A DNA stretch of 64,000 nt. It comes from Cystobasidium ongulense. Lineage: Eukaryota; Basidiomycota; Cystobasidiomycetes; Cystobasidiales; Cystobasidiaceae. The stretch spans positions 682,001-746,000 of the forward strand of contig BQUP01000006.1 in the NCBI GenBank assembly GCA_022835595.1. The letters run 5' to 3'. Both the position numbers and the translations under genes were made by a program. This document shows, one piece after another, positions 24,441 to 36,445 of the stretch (position 1 is the stretch's first letter; each line of letters begins with the position of its first letter). The notes beneath the pieces are model-generated. The model was not told where the DNA came from. It was given only the letters and a program-made list of their open reading frames with translations, and ran no database searches.

Positions 24441-25808
24441 TCAGAAAAGGACGTCTTTCAGCCATAACAATTTTCTGCGGTAAAAGAGAGAGAAAGACTT
24501 ACTGGCTGTCCACTGCAAGGGTTTAGCAGGTTGAACGTAGTCAGTACTCTCCTTTTTGCTGCACTTTAGGCTTTCTGACTTACGATGTTGAGTTCTAGAC
24601 CAATGACCAGGACAATCTGCAACAACAGGACGAATGGTTAGCAGTGACATTTACAAGTTCACAGTTATCATTTCAATTCACCATCAATGTCGGAAAGAAG
24701 ATATAAGCGAAATAGAAGAAGGTCTTGGAGGATAACAGTGGCGAATAATCGTCGGTGACTGCTACTATCACGAAATTGTACAGAATTGTGACGAAAACGA
24801 AGAGGTTCAAGAAGAGGACCAGGACTCGACCTTTTATCGATGATCTGTTATATAGTCGGCAGATCACGACGTGAAAGCTGCGTACCAGGTTTCAGCTGAG
24901 GATTAACGCCCAAAGTTTGAAATGCTCACCCGAACGCCAGCATCTGGAAGGAGCAGTCGCGCGTCAGCTTGACCTATTGAAATGGTATGCATGACTTACA
25001 TTGAGGAGTACAATGAGGAACTGGATAAGGGCTGCAGCTAGACGAAGCTGACTGCTCTTCTTCGAAGGTGGCTGTGCGTCTCCTGGGTTAGGAAGCTGTG
25101 TGAATCCATATACAGCCAAAGTTCCGCTAACGATGAGCAAGAATCGTGCTATCATTGTGAATCGGGAGAACCAGTGTTTTGGCTTTTTTGGCAATGGCCG
25201 TTCTAGCTTTCCTCCGGCGACCGTCGCATCTGATTCAAGCATATCGATGTATACGACATCCCGTGTCAAAGACAGTACAGGCGAATCCACTGCGTGAAGA
25301 TAAGGACAATACATTCAGTCAGCATTATTCCATCGTAACACGAGCTTGGAAGTCTCCCGAAGTAGTTACCCCAGATTGTAGCAGCAACAACGAAGAAGAT
25401 CTGTTCTGCGATATAAGTCCCTCTTTTCCGCTTATCCCGAGCTGTTCCTGCTAAGCCTGCACGAAGGAAGAACGCCAAACCGAGCCAGAAGCAGGAGAAC
25501 GAGACCCAAAAGAGTACCCAGGTCTGTAGGAATCATTGATGGAATCCCATCAGCGTGAGGCTTCGTAACATCTCGTGGGGTCACAGATCAAGATAAAAGA
25601 GCTTCACCTTGAATGGTTCATATACGACCTCATCTTTCTTCCTCTTCGTCGACCATTTCATGAAGCCGTATGCACATGCTGCCCAGTAGGCAATGCCGAA
25701 GAATATAGCCAGGAAGAGGTCGGATCCAGCTTCTGGCACTCCTCCGATGAGTCTTGCATGAAGATTATAGCCATTGCTATCGGGTAGTTGGTCACCAGTG
25801 CTTGCCAT
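24441..25808 (-). CDS. Multi-pass (about seven-TM) fungal membrane protein, unassigned
   Basis: ATG at 25808 (an in-frame ATG at 25856 would add 16 residues). Exons separated by short introns carry successive hydrophobic segments: LFLAIFFGIAYWAACAYGF, TWVLFWVSFSCFWLGLAFFL, YIAEQIFFVVAATIWGNYF, LRLAAALIQFLIVLLNVSHA, VLVLFLNLFVFVTILYNFV and FFYFAYIFFPTL, then IVLVIGLELNI. A basic loop (TARDKRKRG) lies after the second segment. The layout resembles fungal seven-TM families such as RTA1-like or related DUF proteins, but I could not match a signature. The very short last exon and the stop at 24441 are the least certain parts. The gene is divergent from the Nudix gene. Confidence 0.65.
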
Positions 25809-26133
25809 GTTGCAGAATGATGTTGGGATCAGTGTAACAGCACACAAGTAAAGCATCCTGGTACCAGTCTCTCGCTATGGTGGATGTTCTTTGCCAAATA
25901 CTAGTCACGCGCGCACGGCCAAAGCGCCTGCGGCGATCCGGCGGATGTTGTGGCGGACAGGCCTGCTCGAGCTGTCAGAGTTGCGCATGCATCTGTGTTC
26001 TTTGCCAACTCGTGCGTCCTTATCTAAAACTCTTATCTGACGTCGAACCATACGATTGTTACCTGACTGCTTGTATAGGCAGAGGCTACTCCTACTACTG
26101 GGACGAACACATCCTGAAGCTTGAACCCAGACA
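25809..26133. other. Bidirectional promoter region
   Basis: 325 bases between two divergent start codons. It should hold both promoters. The minus-strand open frame that spans it mirrors the Nudix first exon and is not a gene. Confidence 0.5.
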
Positions 26134-27241
26134 ATGCCGGCAATCCCAGTCACAACCCTGGGCTCGCCCAGAGTCATCTCAAGCAAGCCTCTTGATAACA
26201 AAGACTCGAAGTTCGTAGGGCTGTCTGAGCTGACTTACATAGCTGCCAATGGTACCGAAGTAGGTATCACGATCGGCTCAACATTGGCTCAAGACCAATA
26301 TTGACAAGCTTTTTGCACGCAACACAGAGACGCTGGGAGGCCGTGAACCGCAAGACTAGATCTCCTGATGTAGATGCGGATGCGGTGGACATCTTCACAC
26401 ATATCAAGCACCCGACCAGAGGGTCGCATACTATCATAGCTTTACAGTATCGCGTAAGTGGCGCATCTTTCTTTACCAGCGAGATGATAGAGACCGAGGA
26501 GCGAATCACTGAGCAAGGCGTATACAGCCTGCTATAGATGCCATCTCGGTAGAGTTTCCAGCTGGTCTGATAGATGCAGGAGAGACGCCATCTGAAGCAG
26601 CACTACGGGAACTACGAGAAGAGACTGGATTTGGAGATCCGGAAGATGCACGGACTACCATAGAAGAGCTGAGCATAACGACGGCAGATTCACCTGGTAA
26701 GCGCGAACTGCATCATCGACCTCCCACCACTCTTTCCTTATCTGCGCATATGCAATTGCCTTGCCACTATGAAAAATCCTAAGGCTGTGGATGAAATACC
26801 TGACGTAGTGAGAAATTGATACGTAAAGGCGGCCCAGTCATTAATCTATTGCATGTAGGAATGTCAACCGAAACTACTATATTCGCCAGAGTCGATATCA
26901 TTCTACCTGAAGGAACGGAAGATTTCCCGATTCCAAAGCAAAAGCTCGACGAAGGGGAGTTTGTAAGTCATCTTCATACTGCTTTCCAAACTCAGCTTAT
27001 CTGGTCGTCTTCCCCTGAAAAAGATTGAAATCCGTATTATCCCTCTAAACAGTGAGTGGTCGTCATGCGCGATTTATGAAATTCCGCCGAAGCACTTCGC
27101 GCTCATTCTACCTGCTCTTGTTCCTTCACTAAAGGTCTGTACGAGAGCCTAAGTGAATACCAACAATTAGGATACGTTCTCGATACACGTCTACATCGCT
27201 TTGCATACGGTTTGAAACTAGCCAAACAGCTTGGAATGTGA
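26134..27241 (+). CDS. YSA1: Nudix hydrolase, ADP-ribose pyrophosphatase type
   Basis: Six exons (26134-26259, 26328-26453, 26528-26696, 26859-26962, 27024-27051, 27135-27241) give 219 residues. The protein has the Nudix box GLIDAGETPSEAALRELREE followed by TGF, which fits G-x5-E-x7-REL-x-EE-x-G-F completely. Upstream is RRWEAVNRKTR and an exon join that creates QYRPA, both typical of the Ysa1/NUDT5 ADP-ribose group. Downstream is SPGMSTETTIFARVD, also typical. These enzymes cleave ADP-ribose to AMP and ribose-5-phosphate in the cytosol or mitochondria. No targeting peptide is evident. All six joins keep the frame and restore conserved motifs. Confidence 0.93.
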
Positions 27242-27677
27242 AGGAGGGAGTCCTGCGTCTGCACAGCTCGGTGAGAAGGTTGGTTCTTTCAAAAGGCAAG
27301 GTGCAAATTGTGTACCAGGCAACTGGAGGAACAGACTGTTGAATGACGATAAAGTAATTCCTACGAGTGTGTTCACGCTCTATCATACACCAATGTCTTC
27401 TAGTGAATGTCTACTGGGGATGTGGATAAATGTCTTGAAGATGTCGAAGAGGCTTTTGACTGATTGTCCATGGGTACCGAGAATGAAATACAATTGACAC
27501 TTCCTGATGTTTGAAGGAGGATCTTGGCCAGGCAAGCAAAGACTACGCCGCCTATTGAATGTGTCGAAGCGATAGCAATGGGAAGCAAAAAAATGGAAGG
27601 AAAAAGAAGAAATGAGGCCGAGAAGGAGGAATATATTGAGAGAAGCGAAACGGAGAGGGGTGTATCAACTTATCCCC
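27242..27677. other. Convergent intergenic region
   Basis: 436 bases between two facing stop codons, presumably two 3' UTRs. A purine-rich stretch near 27580-27660 is the only compositional feature. Confidence 0.45.
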
Positions 27678-29326
27678 TTAATCAAGGTGGTGTAGATTTC
27701 TATGTCTTCTAGCTTGTATATGCGCAGATCGAGCAGCAAGGAGAGCGACCGGTTGTGGAGCAATCTTCTCTACAGATTCTTCAGCTCGTGCTCGATGCGT
27801 ATCTCGCGTTCCTATGATGTTGCCTGCTGGTACGGCTGATGGAGAAGCCATTACTACTGAAACGCTGATTGGAGTGGCAGAATCGGAACTGGTGGATGAT
27901 TCTGCATCGGTGCCTGTATAACGCAGGTGAGGTGTGAGTGAAATGAAGCCCTGATCAGTATACCGATCTCCCATGTCCAAGCGCATAGGCTACTGGCAGA
28001 CCTACCTTCAAAACCATGCTTAGTAGGTACAGTAACAGCGTTTGCACTTTCTTTATCTTTTGAGACATAGTGATATGCGACTATGAGGGCGGAAAAGCAA
28101 GCATCAGATATCCCTTCAATCGAACAGGATTTAATGAGTCACTCACCTCCTCCAGCTATAGCAGCCAAAATGATAAAAGCAACTACACCAACCCAAATTC
28201 TATAATTGCGTTGTTTGTGAGCTTGAGCATCGAGCCATTCACTCTGAACTTTTGAACTTTTACTACCAGTTTTTTCAGCCAATTGTTCTTTGACTTCATT
28301 TTCCTTGATGACATGAGAGAATCTTTTCCAGAAATCTCTTGGATTGGCACCTTGACGAGGCATAGCAGGGGATAATCTATCGTTATCGGGATGAGCAGTA
28401 AGAGAAGAATCATCATTTGAAGGTAGTTGTAATTGCAAGTTCTTGATACTCGGGGAAGGTGGTGGATGTCCATATGGACTATTAGGGTGTCCGCCTGCAA
28501 ATCTTGGACTTGGTGGTGCATGCTGGTTGTTGTGTGTATGCGAAGATGAGGAACCTGATGAGGAGGGTGACCAGTTCTGAGGAGGTTTACCATTACCATA
28601 GTTGGCATACTTATTGTTTATTTTGTCATTGGGTGTGCCAATTAGAGTATCAGACGAAGATGAGAATGGAGAGGCTGGGTTGCCATATCGCTGTGACTGG
28701 TCTTGTCGCTGCCCTTGCTGTTGCTGTGGGACCTGCGGTCTCGCATATTGCGATTGCGGGACAGCCACTTGAAGGGCTGGCAAGGCAGGACGTCGCGACT
28801 GTGTTTGCTGCTGTTGCGGGTGCGCTAGCATTTGCTGCTGAGGATGTTGATTCTGACCGGCATTGCTTCTCAACTCGAAGGGTCTGATGCCATCTGGACC
28901 AGCTTGTCGTGGCATCGGCACGCCTCTTTGTTGCTGTTGCCGAGGCACGTGCTGTTGTGGGTGGCCAGAAGGAGCATTGTTCGTAGCCAGAGGAAGTGCA
29001 GGCCCATTGTGAGGTGATGGAGGACCGTTGTTGCGTTGTAACTTCTGCTGCACGCGAGAAGGCTGCTGCTGAGGCGGTAGAGCTTGCTGCAGTGGTCGCT
29101 GGGCTGTTGCTGCTGATCGCGCAGCAGTGTTCGCAGCGGCGGTCGCAATGCCTAAATGGAGAGGACGGCGCAGAGCTGGCTCCTCCGTGGGAGAGGTCAC
29201 CGTGACCGATGGAGTAGGATACATTGCTCGATGCGGTTCTTGTTGCTGCTGCTGTAGAGGCGCCGCTTCTTCGGGAATGTATGAAAGGTAGACAGAATCA
29301 ATGCGCGACCTCTGGCCTTGCGGCAT
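27678..29326 (-). CDS. Gln-rich single-pass membrane protein, unrecognised
   Basis: Three exons (29326-28147, 28080-28006, 27913-27678) encode 496 residues. The first 370 residues are disordered and dominated by Gln, Pro, His and Asn, with several polyQ runs of four to five encoded mainly by CAG and CAA. One hydrophobic segment follows at the end of exon 1 (IWVGVVAFIILAAIAGG). About 100 further residues are predicted on the other side of the membrane. A charged stretch just before the membrane segment (KENEVKEQLAEKTGSK) could be a short coiled coil. No signal peptide is present, so the N-terminal bulk is probably cytosolic. I do not recognise the family. The two introns fit well by phase and by splice consensus. 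Confidence 0.7.
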
Positions 29327-31496
29327 GAATGACGAGTGTGGTGTGAGGCTGTCTAGCTGAATGAATTAGGAATCCAGGGTGTGATTGAATGAGCAGTGTG
29401 TTGAGTAGACTCGAGACTATTTGCGTGCAGAGGTGCGATCCTTTTTGGTCTTCCCGATGGTCCTGATTGCAACGCGCGATCCTTCGGAGTGCTGAAAGTC
29501 GGATGTGGACGTGAATAAAGAGCGTGGGTGTTCTAAACGAGTGTGGGGGCTTGACAACTGATGTACTGCTACTGCATCCAGACGAGGCGTGACTTGATTG
29601 TGTCGGACTGGGTTGAGCAGAGCAGAGAGAGACGGATCCTTTCTCGTCGTGGAAATGGTGGAAATGGACGCAGGCCGGTGCGTGGACGAGGGCACGAAGG
29701 TCGCAGTGAGGATGGTCAGTGCAGTCTAGCGTAGTATAGCAGAGTGCACACCAGCAATTGAATGGCAGTGGGACTCGGTGTTTGTTGATTGTTATAGCTG
29801 CACTATCGATGCTGATGACTTTCATTACAATAATCGTGACACACCCTCATAAACACGCAGCAGATCTCGAAAACCGAGACACTCGGAATACTAAGTGATA
29901 AGCAATGAGTAAATAATCGATAACAGCGAAAAGTAGGAGAACTTGTCAAGCAAGTCTACCCTCTGCAGCCTGTAAAACAGTCGTAGCACGAAAGAATCTG
30001 CACGGGATTTTCATCGTTTGTTTCGATTTCCTCGACATAATTTTCATGGATCATTGCGCGCAGCAGCCGAGGCGCTTCGAATTATGGGTGTCTTGAACCT
30101 CCTCTTTGTTCAATCATTGCGCATTTGCGAGGTAAATATGCCATGCATGCCTCTGTTTATTTGATAATAATAAATAGTGGTAATTAATCCCGCAAAAACT
30201 TCGCCGGAATGCGAGATGAAGAAGAAGCTGTAGGTTCACGCATGAACAGCGCGTAAATGGAGTACTGAAAATTACATATTCTGTTTTGGATCCTGTGCAG
30301 TAGTTAGGCTTTGACTGTCGTAGCACGGTACCGCACTGGACACTTTTCTACCATCATTGTCATCAGGCTATCTGCAGACAGTCACGTGCTGAGACAAAGT
30401 CGCGTAATCACTCACCAAGACACAGTTCAGAGAGCAGTCGGGCCTGCCTGTCCAAGTAATTGGCTGTTGGTCTCGCTGCAGCAACACGCCTGCCAGACGT
30501 GTAGGTGTAGTTTCCGACTGCTACACAGAGAGCAAAGCTCAACAAAGCACGGGGTTCCAATAACAATAGTTGACAGCAGTGCAATACTAGTATAAAACCA
30601 CCTACACAAATACCACCCCGTCTGCGAGAAAGAGAGAGCAACAACGTAAAATGAGAGAGAGAGAGGGAAGATGCAAAAGAGTACTAGTACTACCGCAGAT
30701 GAAAGAAAGCCAGGGGACTACCATGAAATACAAACAAAATAAAACGCTGCCCTTCTCTCTGTTTCCCCAAAGTCGATCCGAAAGAGACAAAGAAAGCAAA
30801 TGAAATGGAGAAGGGAAGATGAAAAGAGATTGACTAGCTACTGACCCATTCTAAAGCAGAACTGCTGCTCGCACCACTGTTCAATCACACTGATGGGAGT
30901 TATTGGAGAAGATTGGATGAAGACATCGCCTGCTTAGATGAGAGACGTATCACATATGCTAACGCAGAACGCACATGCATTTGCCGACCGCTTGAAGTGG
31001 ATTGATGATACTGAGGAGAAGGTGGAAAATGATGGTAGCCACTATTGTGGATTACGGTTGCTTGAAAAGAGATAGTAGAAATAACCTTTCTACCAGAAAA
31101 AGGAAAATATGCAAATCATAGCGTAAAGTAACAAGTAACGGTTCTTTCTCACCAGACTGAAACTTGGGGTGGATTTCTAGTCTGAGATGGCGAGGATTCG
31201 GTGCTTGTGCTGATGCCAGAGGACCTTCCGCCTCTTGGAAGGAAAAGGGAAGAGGACCAATTGCGGTCACATCACTGGCAAATTTGCCGTGTATATCGTT
31301 TTTAACGCTTGAGCTAGATCGGATTATGAGAAGGAGAGGTTTTTTTGGAGCTGCTTGCAGAAAATTATTCACACCAAGGGTATCTGGGTTGCGTATGCAT
31401 TTGTTCGCTTTTGGATGATGGGAACGAAAGGGACTAAGAGGAGTTGAGGGGTATGTTCCCGAAGCAATATTCACCTTGCCAGATAGATGAATTTTT
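29327..31496. other. Long intergenic region, no recognised gene
   Basis: About 2.2 kb between two minus-strand genes. It must hold the promoter and leader of the Gln-rich gene and the 3' UTR of the RGS gene. The stretch 30600-30820 is strongly purine-rich on the plus strand. A minus-strand open frame at 31052-31540 touches the end of the RGS gene and is discussed among the findings. Confidence 0.45.
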
Positions 31497-34139
31497 TCAA
31501 GGCTTCGCTTCCTGTAGAAGGAAATGGCAGGTCGCAACAAGTCAGTACGTTATCGTAAATCTCCCCTTTCTTCGAATGACTACTCACCTGACCGCTCGCC
31601 GCTTTTAGCAGCGCCATGAACTCTGGTGTTCTAATAAATCTAGGCACTTGATCCGTAGCTAGCAATCTGAAAATATGATCTTGAATTTTTTCATAATACC
31701 TTAGAAGGGTTTGTACTTGAGTAGCTCTCAAAGGTAGAATAACTTGTTTCTCTTGAGCGGCTTGTTGAGCAGCTGCAATAGCAGCAGGAGTCATATCTAT
31801 CGAATTTGGATCAGGTGACGAGGCTGGTGATGGTATATCTGTTGGACCAGGTATCGTTAGACTAGTCTGAGGTACTGATATTCCACCTCCTGCTCCCGGT
31901 AATAATGCGATAGGAGAAGCAGCTAATGCAGACGCAGGAATACCAGCTTCCTCTGCGCATTTTTGTATGAAATTAACTACGTCCGCTCGAAGATTGTGAT
32001 CAATGTTAAGTTCGGAAGGTGATTGAGGTGCTAGATACGTTCTGTAAATATTGACAGCTGCAATATTGATATCATGCTGATGGGACTCCATAGCTGTACT
32101 TGCTGCAGAATTCATGTTTGAAGATGAACCACCTCCGAAGCCACCTAATGAAGCTATGCCTCTCAATAAAGGTTTCTTCACATTAGGTTGCGAAGGGTTG
32201 GATTGATGGGATGATTGACCTCCTGCGTGATTCTTGTCTTTGTCTGAAGAACCAGGTAGAGTACTCGATGAAGCTGAAGAAGTTGTAGCGAATCTTCTCC
32301 TAAAATCTTGAACATCAAGCCAAAAACCTAGATTCTCTTCGCAGTAGTTATTCTTCAAGAAATCCCTAAAGTATGCTCTCAGACGGATATCCTCCAAGAT
32401 AGCTCGTAAGCGTGTCGTAGAAGAATGTTGTCCCCCTTCTCCACCTGCCCATTTCGAATAATCTGAAGAGAGGAGTTCAAGATCAAAGACATCTTTGAAA
32501 GACATTTTATTGAAAACAGCATCGAGAGCGTTTCCAACTCCAACACCTCCAGCTACTGTCCATTCACCTCCAATAGTAGTAGAAGCATTGTTGTTCGAAC
32601 CTCCGTTGAGTGTATGGGTAGAACCGTTCTGTTGCGAGCCAGTATATAATCCTCCGGTACTACCAGAATGAGAACCTCTCGAGTCTAAATCTCCAGAATC
32701 CGTAGACAATTTTGCTTTACTACTATAATCTTGTTTACCATTCGCAGGAGACAATAAAGAGTCCCAATTGGCTAATTTTTTACCCTCTTCCGTAATACGA
32801 TAAGTTACTTTTGGACCCCATTTGAACTCAGCTTCGACTTGACCTTTAGGAGGTCCTTGAATAGGTAATCCATCACCTCTACTTCTATCAACTGCCAAGG
32901 TGATTAATTTAAATCTAACGAAATGCGCTAGAATTTCTGCTGCTTCATCTCTACAGCAACAAGTAGAAAAGTCACATAACCAATCGATTGCTCCTGCAGA
33001 TGAGAAAACGTGTTTGATCACGGCTAAACCTTGGTTCTTGCTTCCTGGAAGGCGTTCAACGATATCCTGCATCTCTACTCCATTCGCTCTGTCGAATCCC
33101 ATCACGGATTTTGTGACTGTCTCTACAAAGATGCGTAAGACGCCACCTTGTAATGCTCGTGTCGCTTCTGCAGGGTCGATAATGTAGTTTGGTTGTTTGT
33201 GTCCAACAAAGCGCTTAAAGACACCTTCAAGGACAGGTCTTGTGACTATAATATCATCATCGTGCGGCCTTCTTTCCAAGTGCAGCAGTCTCATGCAAAT
33301 AGGTTGTGAAGTGAAGACCTTGACGAGGTGGTCCGCGGCGATACCGTTCCGAGTGATGAAGCGCTCTAACACATGCAAGCCTTTGGGAGTGATGGCATAT
33401 ATTCCTCGATCTTTGAATGTAGAATTGGCTGGATCAGTAGCTGATTCAATCAGTCTAGCATCCATGAATTGTTGGCATATCCCCTTTGCGATTTCTCTTG
33501 ACATTGTAAAAGTTGTGGTTGTGGTGGTAGTAATAATACGTTGAGGATCATTTGGATCTGTTGATCTGTTTGATTGTGAGAAGCGCAGGGAAGATAAATT
33601 GGCTGCTGCATCGTCGGTTGTGAATGTGTTGGGATAGGACCGAAAGAATCGGGTATTGGTGCCGAGGTTGAGCGAGACTACCAATGTCGCAAAGAGGTCG
33701 TGTGTGTCCTGGGCGATGGAAATGTGATTTTATTGAGGCGTAGGAAAGAAGGTTTGAAGGTCCGAAGGAATTCGCGTGCGCCACATGTTCGACAGACAGC
33801 GAGGTCCGGACCGGGGGGAGCGCGCATGGAAGAGTGAGAAATTGGGGGAAAGCATACGAGAAAACAGTCAGCGATGATGTTTTAGGAAAAGTAGTCTGGC
33901 TTGCATTGTCCGTTGACAGCCTGAGGTTCTGCTGTGCTGCATTCAAGCACTCTCGCATGGGGAGGTCGAGGCGCAACCACGTGCAGTTGGAAATGGCCAC
34001 CAAGCCTTGTCCAGCGGGATGCAGAGATGCAGACAGTCTGTGGATGACTGCAAAGGATACTGCTCACCTTGCAGAATGGATTGCCTCGCTTGCCGGTCTT
34101 GAGCATGTGGCTCGAGCTGGACTGCTTCGCTGCCGCCAT
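31497..34139 (-). CDS. RGS protein with DEP domains (FlbA/Sst2/Crg1 type)
   Basis: Exons 34139-34068, 33708-31588 and 31511-31497 encode about 735 residues. The first exon (MLKTGKRGNPFCK) joins the second at DTHDLFATLVVSL. This restores the conserved N-terminus of fungal FlbA-type RGS proteins and fixes a 359-base first intron. A first DEP region includes FTTDDAAANLSSLRFSQSNR and a Thr run. A second DEP region lies around LAVIKHVFSSAGAIDWLCDF. The C-terminal RGS domain starts LRAILEDIRLRAYFRDFL and includes NLGFWLDVQDFRRRF and DHIFRLLATDQVPRFIRTPEF. It is interrupted by two low-complexity insertions. These proteins speed GTP hydrolysis by G-alpha and dampen pheromone or nutrient signalling. 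The last 15-base exon is the weakest part: without that splice the frame ends at 31471. Confidence 0.92.
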
Positions 34140-36445
34140 TGTATGAATTGTATCGAGATGAATGAGGAGTGGTCGAGTTCGACGGCGCGGCGTGGTTGGA
34201 AGTGCAGCTGCTGAGTAGCGAGGCTGGAACTACCCTCGTTGACGATAGTTTGTTGACAGACTAACGGCAGTCTGCTCTCGCAAGAGTTGCGGTTGACACG
34301 CTGCTGCTGCTGGTTCGTTTTCCTAGGTGCGGTTTGACGGCAGGCTGATCGGACTGGCTGGACGGAATTGGGAGGAAGGATGGCAAGAAAGGGCAACGAG
34401 ACTGCCTTGACTGCGAGTGACTAGAACAAGGAGTGTGATGGAGACCAGCCAAGTCGAGGTGTTGAAATTTGAATAGACGCCCTTTTGCTGCTGTTTGGCC
34501 AGTGCCCTGGAGGAAGGTGCGAAGTCGAGTCGAAATGCCGCGGACACCGGGAATGCGAAGTGACGGTGGGTGCTGTGTGGGTTCCGTGTGCGTGTGTGTG
34601 TGCGTGTGTGTGTGCGTGTGCGTGGGGGGGTGGAACGAATGTATGTGATGGACGAACGTAAATGCTGAATTGGCTGTCCTTTTGCTTCTATCTCGCACAG
34701 ACTGCTTGCTTCCAGAGTGCACGAGCACGCACTGACGGCCCTCACTCACTGATCCACTCCCAGCCAACACCGTGCGATGGAATGAATGCTTGTTCTGCGA
34801 GATGCAGTTGGAGCAAGAGAATGGGCACACCTGCGGTCAATAAAATGGAGATGCTCGCATAAACGCACGTGTCGATTCGGAAATGCCGATCTGGCGCGCA
34901 CTCACTCGGTACTATGGCACGACTTCGCTGTTCACTACTGCTGCTCCTCATTGCGATAATGCACTATTCCTACTCACTACCACTGCTACTACACGCACGC
35001 ATTACTCGTCTTGCAGATGTTGGCCGGAAATCGCCACCGGCAAGCTGCGGCGCAGCTATGATTTACGACCGGACCACTAACTTTCCTATAACGATGGGTA
35101 TGGCTAGCTTGATTATTACAATTTTGAACATAAGTCTCACTATTTCATGACGAATGAGATTGCTCGTCTCACCCATGACTTTCTGCTACCGGTATTGAAA
35201 TTGAAATCTCAATTGAAATCTCAATTCACGATTACAGTTCGGTGCCTGACCTTTTGTTTCCGGTATCAAGTCCAGGAACCAGCTGTCGCCTCAATTCAAT
35301 TCTCTATTGTTGGGCGAGAAAGCGCCTCGGATTTCTATACAATTGATGTTTTCGTCTTGCAATGCTAGTGGTATCGAAAGCTGCTTTCTTGAAGGAGTCC
35401 GCGGCGGAAGGTTGAGGTCTGGACTTTGATAGCTTCGTTGACAATGAGTACATCCTGGTCAGGACATTAACTTACCGGTATTACATAAAGGTTACAATTG
35501 GAATTAGTATCCCCATTGGCCTGCAATGGGCTGAAATATATCCCAGCAACAGGAAAGGCATCCCGCGCTCATTATGGAATTCCCTACGGACACTTATGAA
35601 GAGCTATCAAGCTACTTTATGGTGCAGCTATCTGGATGGGCTCAAGACCGCCTCATCATCCATGCTAGATATACGTGATCGTGCTCACTTAGCCAGACTT
35701 ACCTTGCGACTTCAGCTCTTTCTTTCTTGGAAACCATCCATATAAACTGCCTTGGAGGTAAACGCCTGGGTCTTCATCCATGTACTAAGCGAATCTCTGG
35801 CAGTCTATGATATAATATCGCTCACTGCTTCGCTCGCTGCTGCGCAATTCGAATTGCTGATACGGAAATCTGATAAGACCGTCCTCACTAAGCACTCTCG
35901 GAGTATGAAGCAGAAGCGTGCTGTAAGAGATAGGATACCCTCATGAGAAGTGATAGAAGCAGCCGAACAGGTACTGTAGCTAGCTCTCTTTCGATTACGG
36001 GTGGTATCCAAAACGTCACTCGTCCTACACATAGCTAAAGCAGGCAGAGCATAAGTGTATAAACGCTGGATGGCCTGATGATCTTTCTCGTATGACTTGG
36101 AATTAGAAAGGGTTACCATTGCTCACTATCAATATGGCTTTGCATCTAGCTGTCTAAGACTCGCTAGACGGCAGGAATAGTTAGTTATTCGATTATTGCC
36201 ACTTAGAAGTCAGGTCTCTTGCGGACGCCTTCGCTGATATCCTCACAGCTGTGTTACTGTTTAGTGTTCAGTAATGCTACTAGTATACACCCAGAACCAG
36301 GCCTACTGTCTCTCCTAAAGTTGCATTTATACGCCCCAAGATCGCGTCGCATTGATAGATAGCCGTCGCCGCGCACAAGTGCTTCTCTCACAGCTACCTG
36401 CAACCTTGCAGCATCTCGCAAGACGGATCACGACAGCCCGCAATC
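34140..36445. other. Long divergent intergenic region RGS / KEX1
   Basis: 2.3 kb between two divergent genes. It contains a TG-rich microsatellite at 34586-34624 and a small tandem 12-mer at 35201-35224. A plus-strand frame from 34914 begins with a textbook signal-peptide-like sequence (MARLRCSLLLLLIAIMHYSY). No complete gene was recognised. Confidence 0.5.
34586..34624. repeat. GT/CG dinucleotide microsatellite
   Basis: An uninterrupted run of GT repeats broken at regular intervals by CG, upstream of the RGS gene. Alternating purine-pyrimidine DNA of this kind can adopt Z-form. No gene frame is implied. Confidence 0.8.

Noticed and set aside
28504-29205. Plus-strand open frames opposite the Gln-rich gene
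   Set aside because: They are antisense readings of CAG/CAA repeats in a gene supported on the minus strand by its membrane segment and introns.
34261-34830. Long minus-strand open frame with Thr-His repeats
   Set aside because: The repeats are the translated GT microsatellite at 34586-34624. The rest has no protein-like pattern and lies in the RGS upstream region.
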